Positions 1 through 10,735 of a DNA stretch of 64,000 nt are shown in pieces. The DNA is from Petunia secreta (Eukaryota; Streptophyta; Magnoliopsida; Solanales; Solanaceae): positions 26,188,001-26,252,000 of the forward strand of contig JARKIP010000048.1 of NCBI GenBank assembly GCA_029990175.1, read 5' to 3'. The number at the start of each line of letters is the position of its first letter. Position 1 is the stretch's first letter. A program made the translations under genes and the position numbers. The notes beneath the pieces are model-generated. The model was given only the letters and a program-made list of their open reading frames with translations, was not told the origin of the DNA and did not search any database.

Positions 1-562
1 CTGTTCATGCATCATCGTTTACCAAATGAAACCCAGGATTTTGGGAATAAAAACCACATGCATTGTACAATAATAAAACCTTACACTTACCAGAGATGAT
101 AAACGACAACCTATGAAGCGAGAATCAAAATCCGATTCAGAAATGAAATAATTGGGGAAATGAAAAAATTGATTTTACAATTGGAACATACTAAAAATGA
201 GTACAATTGATGAGGAAGAACTAATATCAATCTATGGGGGCAAAATTTAGAGCTGATTGAAGCAAAAATAATTGAGCGGGAAATGATTTTTTTTGCTTTC
301 GTAGGCGAGGGAAAGAGGAGAGGAGAGAGAGGGGAGAGAATGGGAAGGATTTTTGCCATTTTTGGCTAACTAAAAGATATATATATTGGAGGGCGACTTT
401 GTATTTTTCAAAAGCTTGGGGTGATGTTTGATAAGTGATTAAAATCATTAAACACCTAATTAAACACTTGTCCCTCTCACCCATTTTTCAAGACTTGAGT
501 CCTATATAACTATTTAAACACTTGTGAGTCCTTCTCACCCAAAAGCCCCAAGTAAGCTCCAG
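1..562 (-). mobile_element. Fragment of a second, related MULE (5' end of a transposase gene)
   Basis: This stretch has no credible protein. It resembles, in the same orientation, the transposase-proximal end of the MULE at 14830-15336. Both contain, read on the minus strand, a short exon ending CATCTC(T/C)(G)G followed by a GTAAGTG splice donor (near 83-105 here, 14830-14850 there), then a GGGAGAGAGGAG-type purine tract. Both end in a block with CACTTG, GAGTCCT and AAAGCCCCARGTAAGCT (546-558 here, 15318-15332 there). The simplest reading is that the window opens inside a neighbouring, diverged copy whose transposase runs leftwards out of the window. Similarity is strong only at the two ends of the block, so this is an inference by eye. 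Confidence 0.45.
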
Positions 563-1298
563 AACCGGCCAAGTCTTTTTTGACAGAAAAGGTCCTCACC
601 TCTTCTTTTCTGTTTTCTTTTTTTTTTCTAAGTATGATTAACACTAATCATGGACCAAATTAACACTTTTAAAACTTGAGGGTATTTCTTAAAACATACA
701 TAATAATTATTTCAAACCTTGGGAACAACATCCAGCAGTTCATCACACCTTCCCTCGTGGGTTATTTTCAACTTCAACACTTCATCTCTTTTTTCACTCC
801 AAATCTAATCCAAATTCTCTCAAGTTCTCTTTGTTTTCAAGGAATCCGACCAGCAGTACAACAAAGTATTTTATATAAAAGGTAAACATCATCATTTCAA
901 CTGTGGTGTAAATGTCGAACCTAGATTTTTGTTTTTAATTTTTCATCGACAGTGATTAACGATGAATTTAGGTGTTTCTTTTTGTATAAAAGGTATAATA
1001 TTGTGTTGAAATTGAATGGCATTATGTCTTATAATGGGTAAAGTAGTTCCGAACTACAAAGGGGATTTTCGATGTTCAACTGAAATTTTTAGGATGTTTA
1101 CATTTTTTGGTTAAATTGTGACGATTTGAGGGTTTTCTGGGAACCAACGCTGCTTTATTTAGTAGAAAATTGAAGTTATTGATGTTATGTGTCTTGATGT
1201 TCTGAACACCATAGTAGCTGAGGTTCTAAACATCTAATAGGATGTTCATGTTTTTCTGTAACTAAATTTTGTATCCCCTTGTTTTGCTTTGCAGAAAA
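563..1298 (+). promoter_or_regulatory. 5' region of the Ulp1-like gene with a probable 5'UTR intron
   Basis: No coding sequence is seen here. A plausible 5'UTR intron runs from a donor at 882 (AAAAG|GTAAAC) to an acceptor at 1294 (TTTGCAG), five bases before the ATG at 1299. The sequence is AT-rich. The first full GTTCTGAAC palindrome of the element is at 1199-1207, inside this intron. The promoter itself cannot be placed with confidence. Confidence 0.4.
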
Positions 1299-4200
1299 AT
1301 GGTAAATTTAAGACCGAGAAATAAAGATGAAGATGAGCAGAAGAAGCAGCCTACAAAGACTCCCAAGAAGGCAATTTCCAAAAAAAAGGGCCCTTCGCTG
1401 ACGAAGAAACTTGAGAAGCCTACTACTTCAGATTCAGAACGTACTCCTACAGATTTAGAACCTACTCCTAAACGCCCAAGAACTACTAGAACCACTAAAA
1501 GAAAATTAGTTGTGGAGAGTGACGATAGCCAAGGAGAAGTAGCAGGTCCACGGAACAAAGGTGATAAACAAGAGGAAAGCCAAAGTCCAGCACCAAGTTA
1601 CGATCTAAGTAAAGGTGGCGAGGAATTGGAGAGGGCTGCAGATGAGGGGGAAAAAAGGGTGGATTTAGATGACGCCGGTATTGATGAACTGTTAAAAAGT
1701 GATTTTTTGAGGACTGGAGTGGAAGATGGTGAAAAGGAAGAGGACGATGGTGGTAAAAAAAAATGAAGAGGCTGGTGATTTAAGTAGAGAAAAAGGACAA
1801 GAAGTAGAGGGGGAAGTAGATAAAACAGGGGAGAGTCCAAAAAGCAGTAAAAGAAGAAGAGAGGCGGAGGATGTAATTTTAAAAAGCAACTTTCTGAAGG
1901 ATCGTGTAAAAAGAGTTAAAATAGATGGGGAAGCTGTAAATAATGCTGGTGGAAATGTTGAAGAGGAAGCAGGTGAAGAGAAGGAAACTGCTGAAGGAAC
2001 ATCTGGATTGAAACTGGAGGAAGACCAGGTGAGAGTTGAATTGAAACGTGGATTGCTCGGAACGCCAATGTTGATGTTCTACACGACATTTTTACGTTCC
2101 CAACATCAGCATTAAGGCTGGTAGCTCTCGTTCGGAACACGCGACATGTTGTTCCAAACTGTTGCTACTGTCGTTCAGAACCTCAAAATAAGCATGTTCT
2201 GAACATTTATTAATTTACTATCATTGTGATTCATTTTATTAATTTTATGCTTAAATCATGTGCAGTATGAAGACGTTGGTCATGCTACTTTCAAGAGTAA
2301 TGTTGAGGGTCTCTTCAAGACCTTCCTGACCAACAATGAACCTTTTAATGGGAAGATTACTGTTTGTTCTTCGTTGGCTAGGGGTATGATACAGTTCAAG
2401 GAGGTTCTGAAAAAATTGCAGGTGAGAAGGGGATTTTTCTATGGCTGTTTCGGTCCTTTCTTGCAATTACCGGAATATCCACTGTTTGGCACCAAGTTGG
2501 TGCATAACCTCCTCATGCGAAGGATTATTTGCAAGAAGCAGAAAGAGGTTTGGATATCCTTCAATGGATTGCCAGCACGTTTTGGCCTATCCGAGTTTGC
2601 ACTAATGACAGGGCTAAAATTGTGGGCCATATCCAAGTAAAGAGTACATGAAAAAAAATAATGAAAAGGGGAAGGAATTGTGGAAGTTTGTTGTTGATTA
2701 TTTCAAGGAGAAAAGGAGGAAGGAGAAGGATAAAGAGATAAAGGAAAAGGAGGAGAAGGAGAAGAAGGAAAAGGAGGAGAAGGAGAAGGGTAGTGGGAAG
2801 CGGAAGGGGAAGAAGAAAGTGGAGTCGTCACCCTCAGCCTCACCTTCACCCTCACCCTCACCTTGACCCGCAAAGAGGAAGTTCAACAAGCCCAAAAAAC
2901 AAAAACATCCGAAGAAAAAGCAAGTTGTGAAGTCTGGTGACTTGCTTGAGTTGGTATGTTCTAGAACCTGTCCCAAGAAGTGGCATTTAAATCTGTGCAT
3001 GGCTTGGTTTGTTCATACTATTCTCTGTGCGAGGGATTCCAAATATGGAATAGAGGAATAGGTGGTGTGCTTGTCCGCCGATCTTGAGGCATTCCAGCGT
3101 TATCCTTGGGGTAGGATGAGTTTTCAATTAACAATTGAATATCTGATCAAGCCAATAGAACCTCGTGCATAAGGAAGCCAGACTTACAATCTTTATGGCT
3201 TTCCATGGGCATTCATGGCCTGGGCTCATGAAGCTATTCCTGCCTTGAGACCAAAGGATTTGCCAAAATAAAAAACAATGCCAAGGATCATAAACAGGCT
3301 TACTGAAATTTGTGAAAGAGATACGGACAGGTTGTTTGACCAACAAGATGTTCCTGTAAGTTTTCCGTTTTCCATATATGTTATGTAATGTTTGGAACAA
3401 CCTCGCGTTTGCTGAGATATTTCTAACTGATGTTCGGAACATCTATTGAAGAACCCTCAACTGCTTCAGTGAACGATGTTCGGAACATCCTTTTCTTATG
3501 TTTTCGAACAACATGACTTTGTTCCAAACAATATTAAAAGATTTTTAAAATTTAGTTGATATTTATTTAATGTTGTTGGGTATATTAACAAGTTGTTCAC
3601 CCTTTCCTAATTCCTACTGATGAAGAGCTGGAAATGGATTACTTTCTAGACCTCATGCTATTTGATGACTCCGAGGACGACACAGTAGATCGTCTTTGTA
3701 AAGTGTTTGAGGATGCTTGCAGCATTGGCCTTGTTGGTGGCACTACAATTTGTATCTTCAAAAACAATCCTGCAACCCCTCCAAGACAAGTGATAGAAAT
3801 TAAAGCTATGGAAGCCCCAGAAACGATGATGTTTGGAAGTGATGGTGAATACAATGAAGAGGGAATTGGTGGCCTGCAAGATGTAAATATTGACATTGGA
3901 AACAAAGCTGATCGTGATGAAGTTGGCAGTGAGTGTGAAGTTGCCAGTATTACTGATGTTGGTATAGTGAAGAGGAGCTCCAAATGCAGAGGTTGCAAAT
4001 GTGGTGAATGCAGCGGATGGAAGGAAGCAATGGAGCAAAAGATTTTGGCTTACGATCAAAAGATTGTTGCTTATGATGAAAAGATCGTGGCTTATGAGGA
4101 AAGGATGGTGGCTTATGAGCAACAGATCGTGCCTTATGAGACAAAGGATGGTTCTTCTGAGCAAATCAAAGGTGATTCTTCTGGTGGTGATGGATTCGAC

Positions 4201-5441
4201 ATCCCCAAATGTAGCAGTTGAAATTGCAAAGAGTGCGACGGTTGGCGTAAAGACATGGAGATTGAGATGGCGTCCGTGCAGGAGACGATTGAGCAGTTGA
4301 AGAGCAAAACTATTATTAAACCTGCAAAGGCTGTGAAATCAATAGAAACAGAAGAGAAGAAGAAGCAGGAAGAAGTTTGTCCGAGGCTTCTAGTGGATAT
4401 TTACAAGCCACTGAAGAAGAAAAAAGTGGCGGCGTTGAACGCATTTATCAAAAAGACGAAGAAACAAAAAGATGTTTTTCTCGGATTTCCGATGAATTAC
4501 CTTGATTTCAAAGATCTGATGAACAAGACTAAGTGGTTGTGGGACATTGTAAGTTTATTTTTGACTGATTTTCTGAACTTCACATCCTTGTAGGGAACAT
4601 TCTAACTGTGTTCGGAACATTCTTAGTATGCTTGGAACAACAAAGTATTTCTAGCTTCTCATTGTTTCTAGAACATCACACAGTCGTTCCGAACATTGAA
4701 TGATGTTCGGAAAGACAGACCTTTCTTTCACTCACTTATACTCCAATTTATTTGTGTCTATTATATGGTATGTAGTATGTAGAAGCTGTGATGACAATGA
4801 TGCGGGAGAGGCATTTGAATTACCCCGATCATTACGATCAAAGTGACCTCATTTTGGATATGGCATTCTTGACAAATATGAAAAAACGCTACTACAAACT
4901 GGAACAAGACGCGCACACTGATAAGATACCGCTTGATGAGGTGTTGAATGCTTATGAGTTTGACGAGGATTATCTGAAGTATGCACATGGAAAGCTACCA
5001 TACCCAGGGGGTAGGTGTTGGGCTGGTGCTAAGAGGATCTTCACCGTCTTCAACATCAACGACAATCACTACGTGATGGTGGTGTTTGACATTGAAGCGA
5101 AGGTTTGGGTGTATGATTGCAATCATGGTTGCAATGATGATGAAAAGTTCTTGACAATAATTATCCCCATTCTCTACATGTTCCCGATCTATATAAGAAA
5201 TTGTAAGTTATTCAAAGACTTGGAGCCGATGTGTAAGGAAGGAGACATGTGGTCGTTTGAGAGAGTGCCAAGATCTCGTTGTCCACAAAATCTAACAGGG
5301 CAATCCTGTGGAGTGTTCGCGTTGATGTACATTGAGCATCTCATTACAGACACCCCCATGAGCAAAATTTGTGACAATGTGGCTGATCAGTGGAGGTGAC
5401 GTTTAGCCGTTTGTATTTATGACGGCAAAATGAAGCCTTGA
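1299..5441 (+). pseudogene. MULE-borne DUF1985 / Ulp1-type (C48) cysteine protease gene, decayed
   Basis: The gene model has four exons: 1299-2028, 2266-3355, about 3589-4548 and 4776-5441. Order: acidic/lysine-rich N-terminus; DUF1985-like domain (about 2270-2640, with the typical GLPARFGLSEFALMTGL); Lys/Glu-rich linker; heptad repeats; C-terminal Ulp1 fold. In the last, catalytic His (DNHYV), Asp (VYDCN), Gln (CPQN) and Cys (SCGVFALMYIEHL) are all present. The family cleaves SUMO or ubiquitin-like conjugates; activity here is unlikely. Breaks: +1 frameshift in an A9 run near 1755, one-base insertion near 2617, and in-frame stops at 2864, 3059, 3170, 3269, 4219 and 5397. Downstream frame and family similarity continue after each, to a final stop at 5439-5441. 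The acceptor before exon 3 is uncertain because its phase does not fit. The start is the first ATG after the 5'UTR intron acceptor. Confidence 0.8.
4039..4143 (+). repeat. Five 21-bp repeats encoding K-I-V-A-Y-D/E-x heptads
   Basis: Within exon 3 of the Ulp1-like gene, five consecutive seven-residue units read KILAYDQ, KIVAYDE, KIVAYEE, RMVAYEQ and QIVPYET. A heptad with a hydrophobic pair fits a coiled coil. They follow a cysteine cluster (KCRGCKCGEC, about 3985-4014), a second copy of which occurs near 4205-4240 with one Cys codon replaced by a stop. Confidence 0.75.
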
Positions 5442-5822
5442 TTTGGGTAATATGTAATATTTGGATAATCTTTTAACTTTTATTTTGGTTATGTAATTAG
5501 GTATGGATGACTTTTACCAAGTAATAGCTTTTGATGTGCTTAAAAGGATACCATAATTAGTCGCAATTAAAACAAACATTCTTATATATTGTTCAGTTGT
5601 TCAGCATTCAACAGAAAATGAGAGTAAAATTTAGACGATTATTACATAAGCTCCATAACGACTTATTGTTGTTCCTGAAAAACTGGATGATGTTCCAAAC
5701 ATCAAAAACATTTAATTAAGCTTACCCTGGAACAATATTACTTCGTTCTGGAATGACAATCGTTCCTTAATATAACCACTGACATATAAAATTATAACTA
5801 AAATAATCATAAGCAATCGAAC
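5442..5822. other. Spacer between the Ulp1-like gene and small gene A
   Basis: About 380 bp of AT-rich spacer with several diverged GTTCNGAAC-type motifs (for example near 5686, 5728 and 5745). No gene seen. Confidence 0.6.
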
Positions 5823-6136
5823 TTAGGGTGCATGTTGTGGAGCTTGTGGCGGTGCTTCAGGTGGTGTTCCTGGTGGTGTGGAGTACGGGACATAATCAAT
5901 TCCCTTTTCAGCAAGCAGCCCTTTAAGCATTCTCTTCATCCTTCTTATGCCCTTCTATAATCATGGAAAAATTCTTCGAATTTGAATTTCCATTCCCACA
6001 CTTCATACCTCAGCTGCTCCAAACCATCATTCGAATTTTCAGAATCTGAATGTGAACTCGCGGAAGGAACCCTAGGCCATCTTGAACTCGATGCTCCTCT
6101 TATCGGTGCTCCCCTTGTTCTTGGACGACGAGGCAT
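5823..6136 (-). pseudogene. Small gene A: Arg/Ser-rich N-terminus plus LEQLRxEVWxWKF motif (frameshifted)
   Basis: Translation starts at the ATG complement at 6136 with MPRRPRTRG and a Ser-rich stretch. It then reads GLEQLRYEVWEWKFKFEEF before a stop at 5945. The neighbouring frame from about 5950 continues with IRRMKRMLKGLLAEKG and a Pro-rich tail (GTPPEAPPQAPQ) to a stop at 5823-5825. The paralog B at 6709-7067 has the same order of parts, so this is one about 100-residue gene broken by one small indel near 5950. I do not recognise the family. Position and strand suggest MULE cargo. Confidence 0.55.
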
Positions 6137-6708
6137 TTTGAAATATGTAGAATCAATGTGTGACTGTTGGGTAATTATAAGAGTAAAATGGCAATCGACG
6201 AGTCTGTTGGGAATGGTTTTATTGAAAGTGACTTTTGACGAAACTCGTAACTGTTGTGCCTTTTAGATTTTAACATGTAGTTTGGAACATATTGAGTGTC
6301 GCTCGGTATCTTTGTGTTTATTTAATTATAGAAATTGAACAGGACGTATAAACTGTTCCTTTCTGTTCAGAACGACATATGGATGTTCTGCGCGTAAAGT
6401 TAATGTTCGAAACATGAATATCTCATTGCATACATGATTTATTTTCCGAACGACAGCCTAACTTTCTGAACGTTAACAGGTTTTTCTGAACATAGTTACC
6501 GGAACTAAAACATATTTTTCATTGATCATCATTTTAGAGCTTTACAAAAAGAATGCTAGTTATATTAGCATTCAAATGGAGAAACTGCACATCACTGTCA
6601 GTGCTTTACAAAACGAATGCTACTTATACTAGCATTCTAACAAAAGATACTAGATTATAAACATTCAAAAATCAATTATATAATAAACATTAATAAGAAC
6701 ATCCACAT

Positions 6709-7067
6709 CTAGCATGAAGGAGATGAGTAGAAGTCAAGGTAATGCATCGCCTTATCAGCTAGCAGCCCTTTGAGCATTTTTTCATCCTTCGCATTTCCTT
6801 CGTCATCTTTCTGACGTCCTTTCTGTAGCCATGTAGGAATCCCTCAAACTGGAACTTCCAACCCCACACTTCTGCCCTTAGTTGTTCCAATATGTCAATA
6901 GCTCTTTCAGCTTGTGGTTCGTGTGCAAATGCTAATGCAACAGCTGTGTTTTGCCTTGATGTTAACGCTCCTCCAGCCGCGGAGGCTCCTCTCGTCGTGG
7001 AGGCTCATCTGGGCGTGGAGGCTCCTCTGGCCGTGTTGCCACCTCTAGTTCTTGGTTGACGTTCCAT
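6709..7067 (-). pseudogene. Small gene B: tandem paralog of gene A (frameshifted, one in-frame stop)
   Basis: It starts at 7067 with MERQPRTRGGNTARGAS, a short run of Arg/Gly/Ala/Ser repeats interrupted by a TGA near 7004, then ILEQLRAEVWGWKFQFEGF. A later shift leads into the frame KDEKMLKGLLADKA that matches the LLAEKG end of gene A, ending at the stop at 6709-6711. Shared landmarks with gene A are the PRTRG start, the Ser/Ala-rich linker, the LEQLR-EVW-WKF block and the MLKGLLA block. The two genes lie in direct orientation about 570 bp apart, so this is a tandem duplication. Function unknown. Confidence 0.55.
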
Positions 7068-7591
7068 TTTTTATGATGAACGGTTTGAATTGAAATGGTT
7101 TGAATTGTAAGTTGATGAATGTTGATTGAAATACTTTGAATGAAGGGGTATTTATAGAAGCAAAGAGAGGCAAATGAAACGTTTGCAGCCGTTTGATGTA
7201 TGTATTGGTATTTAAGCGGCTTAATTGTAGCCGTTTATGTATTTCAAATTTTGAACGTGGTTCCGAACGTCAGCCTACATAAGTAGGGAGTAGAAGTCGT
7301 GTAACGTATCCTTGAAAAGATGTTCCGAACATCATTGCGACCTAGCTGCTACCTACCTGCAGCCTAGTCTAGCTGATAGGTGCATCGGTATTGTAGCCGT
7401 TTTTGAATTTACCTTGGTTGATGTTCCGAACATCTATCGATCTAGACCAAACGCGTTATAAATTATAACATTGGGCGCGTGAACAACATTTATTTACCAA
7501 CGGTAATAAAAATACACCACCCAACACATTATATATCCGTTCATTATTTATAAAACCAGTTTACAGAATTAAATAAAACATCTATATTAAA
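7068..7591. other. Spacer between small gene B and the GRF gene
   Basis: This AT-rich spacer is probably a shared, divergent upstream region, since gene B reads left and the GRF gene reads right. It holds two perfect GATGTTCCGAACATC copies (about 7319-7333 and 7420-7434). No other gene is seen. Confidence 0.5.
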
Positions 7592-8010
7592 ATGTCTAGT
7601 ATATCCATTAATAGTGGCAGTGTAGTACCATTTTGTCGATGTGGCGATTATGCGAAGTTAACAACATCGTGGACTCAACTAAACCCAGGAAGGAGGTTTT
7701 ACGGATGCAAATATGGTCAGGTTAGGCAATGGGTTTATTTTTTTTCTTGCATTCATTTGTTTGTTGTATTTATTTTCTTCTTTTTTTTATGTAGGCAAAT
7801 GGTTGCAACTACTTTAGATGGCACGATGAAGAGATGCCAGATCAAGCGAATAGAGTAATATGGGGTCTACTTAAGAAGTTGAAAGCTGTTGAAGAAGAGA
7901 GGAAAGAGGCATGGTTATGGCGGAAAAATTTGGGTATTGGGGTACTGCTAGTTGTGGTGCTACTTGTTCTCGTATTCTGTACTTGGATTAAGTGTTGGTT
8001 CATAATTTAG
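7592..8010 (+). CDS. GRF-type zinc finger protein with C-terminal transmembrane segment (two exons)
   Basis: Exons 7592-7720 and 7795-8010 join at a GT-AG intron (7721-7794) to give 114 residues without any break. The N-terminus has the GRF finger: C15-x-C17-G, a W27/GRRFYGC39 core, then C47-N-Y-F-x-W after the splice. The join restores the C-N-Y-F-x-W half of the finger, which supports the intron. A charged helix (about 60-87) leads to a hydrophobic segment at about 92-110 followed by a short tail, so it is probably a tail-anchored membrane protein. GRF fingers bind nucleic acids in known proteins (for example APE2 and TOP3A); small plant GRF/TM proteins have no established role that I can name. 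It is the only MULE cargo gene here besides the coiled-coil one with no visible damage. Confidence 0.8.
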
Positions 8011-8657
8011 GTTCTATAATTTATTTCCAATTGTTATGATTTGAGTACTAATGATCAAGAAATTTCAATTGAAGTTGTTTTGTTGTCCTGTAAATTACAA
8101 TTGTACCGACGACGTTCCGCACGACATCCTAGTTGTTTCAATCATATCGCTATCTGTTCTGAACATTAAAAAAACAATACGATGAAGATAGCAACATCGG
8201 ATATAAGGCGCTCCGAACAACATGTTCATGTGACAAACATAAACAGCATGTTCGAAACAACAAGATAGATGGATAATGATTTGTCACTATAACAAGTATA
8301 CTTGGAAATTTGTTGTGAATTTGATGATCATATCCCTTTAATTATAATGTCATAGTGTAATTTTTACAAGTGTAACTGGCCATTTATAGTAACAATGTTC
8401 AGTTCTAAGTCTAACTACTCTAAGTGTTCTTGCTGATGGAAGTTTATGAATATATATATATATATATCACAGCTTATAGTTCTATAATTATCATCATTTG
8501 TCACTCTAACTGCTCTAACCGTGGAAAGATTGATGATGATATAAACAATAGATATTTGCGCTCGGAACATCCCGATTATTTTCAGAAACATCAGGTGCAT
8601 GTTCGAAACAAGATGTATGTATGGATCATCATTTCTCCCTATAATAAGAATATATAG
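8011..8657. other. Spacer with palindromes and a short TA run
   Basis: This has no gene. It contains GTTCTGAAC at 8156-8164, further diverged motif copies (about 8210, 8250 and 8563), a short TA run near 8450, and diverged copies of phrases seen again at 9530-10250 (for example TCTAACTACTCTAAGTG near 8409). Confidence 0.6.
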
Positions 8658-9520
8658 TGATAGTGATCATCATTTGTCGCTCTTACAAGTATAGTGGGTC
8701 ATTTCTACTTATAATGATCATCATTTGTCACACTTACAACTCTAATTGGGCATTTATAGTGATAGTGAAGATCATTTGTCTGAGCTCGAAGTATAGTTGG
8801 TCATTTCTTTACATGGTGATCATCATTTGTCTATCTAACAAGTATAGTTGGCCATTTCTACTTATAATGATCATCATTTGTCACTCTAACAAGTCTATCT
8901 TTTAGCACGGGTGTGTCGGTAAAAAAATTGGGTCATTTGTAGGTATATTGATCATCATTTGTCACTCTAACAAGTCTAGTTGGCCATTTCTACTTATATT
9001 GATCATCATTTGTCACTCTAACAAGTCTAGTTGGCCGTTTCTACTTATAATGATCATCATTTGTCACTCTAACAAGTCTAGTTGGCCATTTCTACTTATA
9101 ATGGTCATCATTTGTCACTCTTACAAGTATAGTTGGTCATTTGTAGGTATATTGATCATCATTTGTCTATCTAACAAGTATAATTGGCCATTTCTACTTA
9201 TAATGATCATCATTTGTCACTCTAACAAGTCTATTGGGTCATTTCTACTTATAATGATCATCATTTGTCACTCTAACAAGTCTAGTTGGCCATTTCTACT
9301 TATAATGATCATCATGTGTCACTCTAACAAGTCTATTGGGTCATTTGTAGGTATATTGATCATCATTTGTCACTCTAACAAGTCTAGTTGGCCATTTCTA
9401 CTTATAATGATCATCATTTGTCACTCTAACAAGTCTATCTAGTCATTTGTACGTATATTGATCATCATTTGTCACTCTTACAAAGTATAGTTTGCCATTT
9501 CTTCTTATAATGATCATCAT
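8658..9520 (+). repeat. Minisatellite, unit about 51 bp
   Basis: About 17 head-to-tail units each contain ATGATCATCATTTGTCACTC, a TAACAAGT phrase and TGGCCATTTCTACTTATA, with variant units using TCATTTGTAGGTATATTG. The central units (8948-9440) are the most uniform, the outer ones more diverged. Because 51 is a multiple of three, the array opens long frames encoding a 17-residue repeat (MIIICHSNKSSWPFLLI). I treat those as a by-product, not a gene. Confidence 0.9.
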
Positions 9521-9530
9521 TTGTCACACA

Positions 9531-10250
9531 AACTACTCTAAGTGGTCTTTCTGATGAAATTTGATGAATTTATCACTCTTCCAAGTACAATTGGTCACTT
9601 ATAGTCACATAGTCATCATATATTGTCGCGCTAACTACTCGAATGTTGAAAAAGTATGATGAAAACATAATAAATTGAAAAGGGCGCTCGGAACAACACA
9701 CATAAGCGACAAACTTCTAGTTGATGTTCGACACCAGATGCATGTATGAATAAACATTTGTCACTCTAGCAAGTATAGTGGTTCATTTATAGTGATAGTG
9801 ATCATCATTTTTCACTATTACAAGTATAGCGGGTCATTTCTTTACATGGTGATCATTTTCCACTATTACAAGTCTAGTTGGCCATTTCTACTTATAATGA
9901 TCATCATAATTGATGAATTTATAACTACTCTAAGTGGTCTTTCTGAGGAAATTTGATGAATTTATCACTCTTCCAAGTATTATTGGTCACTTATAGTCAC
10001 ATAATCATCATATTTTGCCGCGCTAACTACTCTAATTGTGAAAAGGTTAACAGGGCGAGCGGAACGACACGTAAATGTGACAAACGTCAAGATGATGTTC
10101 GAAACTAGATACATGTATGGATCATCATACGATGAAGATAGCAACATTAACTATTGGCGATCCGAACAGCCTTTTAATGCGACGAAAATCAATAGTTTGT
10201 TCTAAAACAACCTTACCATGTATGGATCATCATTGTCACTCATTTGGTCG
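9531..10250 (+). repeat. Two diverged copies of a 300-400 bp segment next to the minisatellite
   Basis: The segments beginning at about 9531 and 9930 share the same order of phrases: AACTACTCTAAGTGGTCTTT, GAAATTTGATGAATTTATCA, TCTTCCAAGTA, GGTCACTTATAGTCACATA, GCGCTAACTACTC, a GCTCGGAAC or GAGCGGAAC motif, and a GATGTTCGA motif followed by ATGCATGTATG or ATACATGTATG. Part of the same order also occurs at about 8180-8640, so the minisatellite lies between copies of a larger repeat. Confidence 0.65.
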
Positions 10251-10735
10251 TCACTACTGGTAATTGTCAACATTTATCACTCTAATTAGTCTACCAACTA
10301 TATTTGGTCCTTTCAAGCGAAACGAGCATCATTTGTCACGTTGTTTTCCAAATAAGTATAAATTGTACTTTCTAGTTAAAATGAACATCATTTATCACTA
10401 TATTCTGGATAGTTGGACATGTATAATGTTAATGATCATTATTTATACCTGGAACATACAAATGCGTTCCGAACATAGATATTTTGGTTGGAACACAATA
10501 GTTATGTTCCGCACGTGGTTTACGAATTTATTAACTTTTCCAGAAATGGAGTAGAACAAGTAGTCGTTTGGAACATCATAGTTAATATCCTAAACAACTA
10601 TGGAAGTGTTGCGAACAATAAACAAATATGATGGTTTGGAGACGATTTAACAGTACTAATTAAAGACCTTCATAATAATATTAATTGAAAAGAGATACAA
10701 AAGCATATTCATAAACAGTACAACTACTTAAACAA
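10251..10735. other. Spacer in the MULE
   Basis: No convincing gene. It holds GTTCCGAAC at 10466-10474 and near-copies at about 10450, 10490 and 10508. Confidence 0.5.

Noticed and set aside
8948..9442. 164-residue open frame of 17-residue repeats
   Set aside because: It arises from a 51-bp minisatellite whose period is a multiple of three. No gene signals, and unit variation does not respect codons.
8658..9520. CRISPR-like array
   Set aside because: The units are contiguous and diverged along their whole length, with no constant repeat plus unique spacer pattern, and the genome is eukaryotic.
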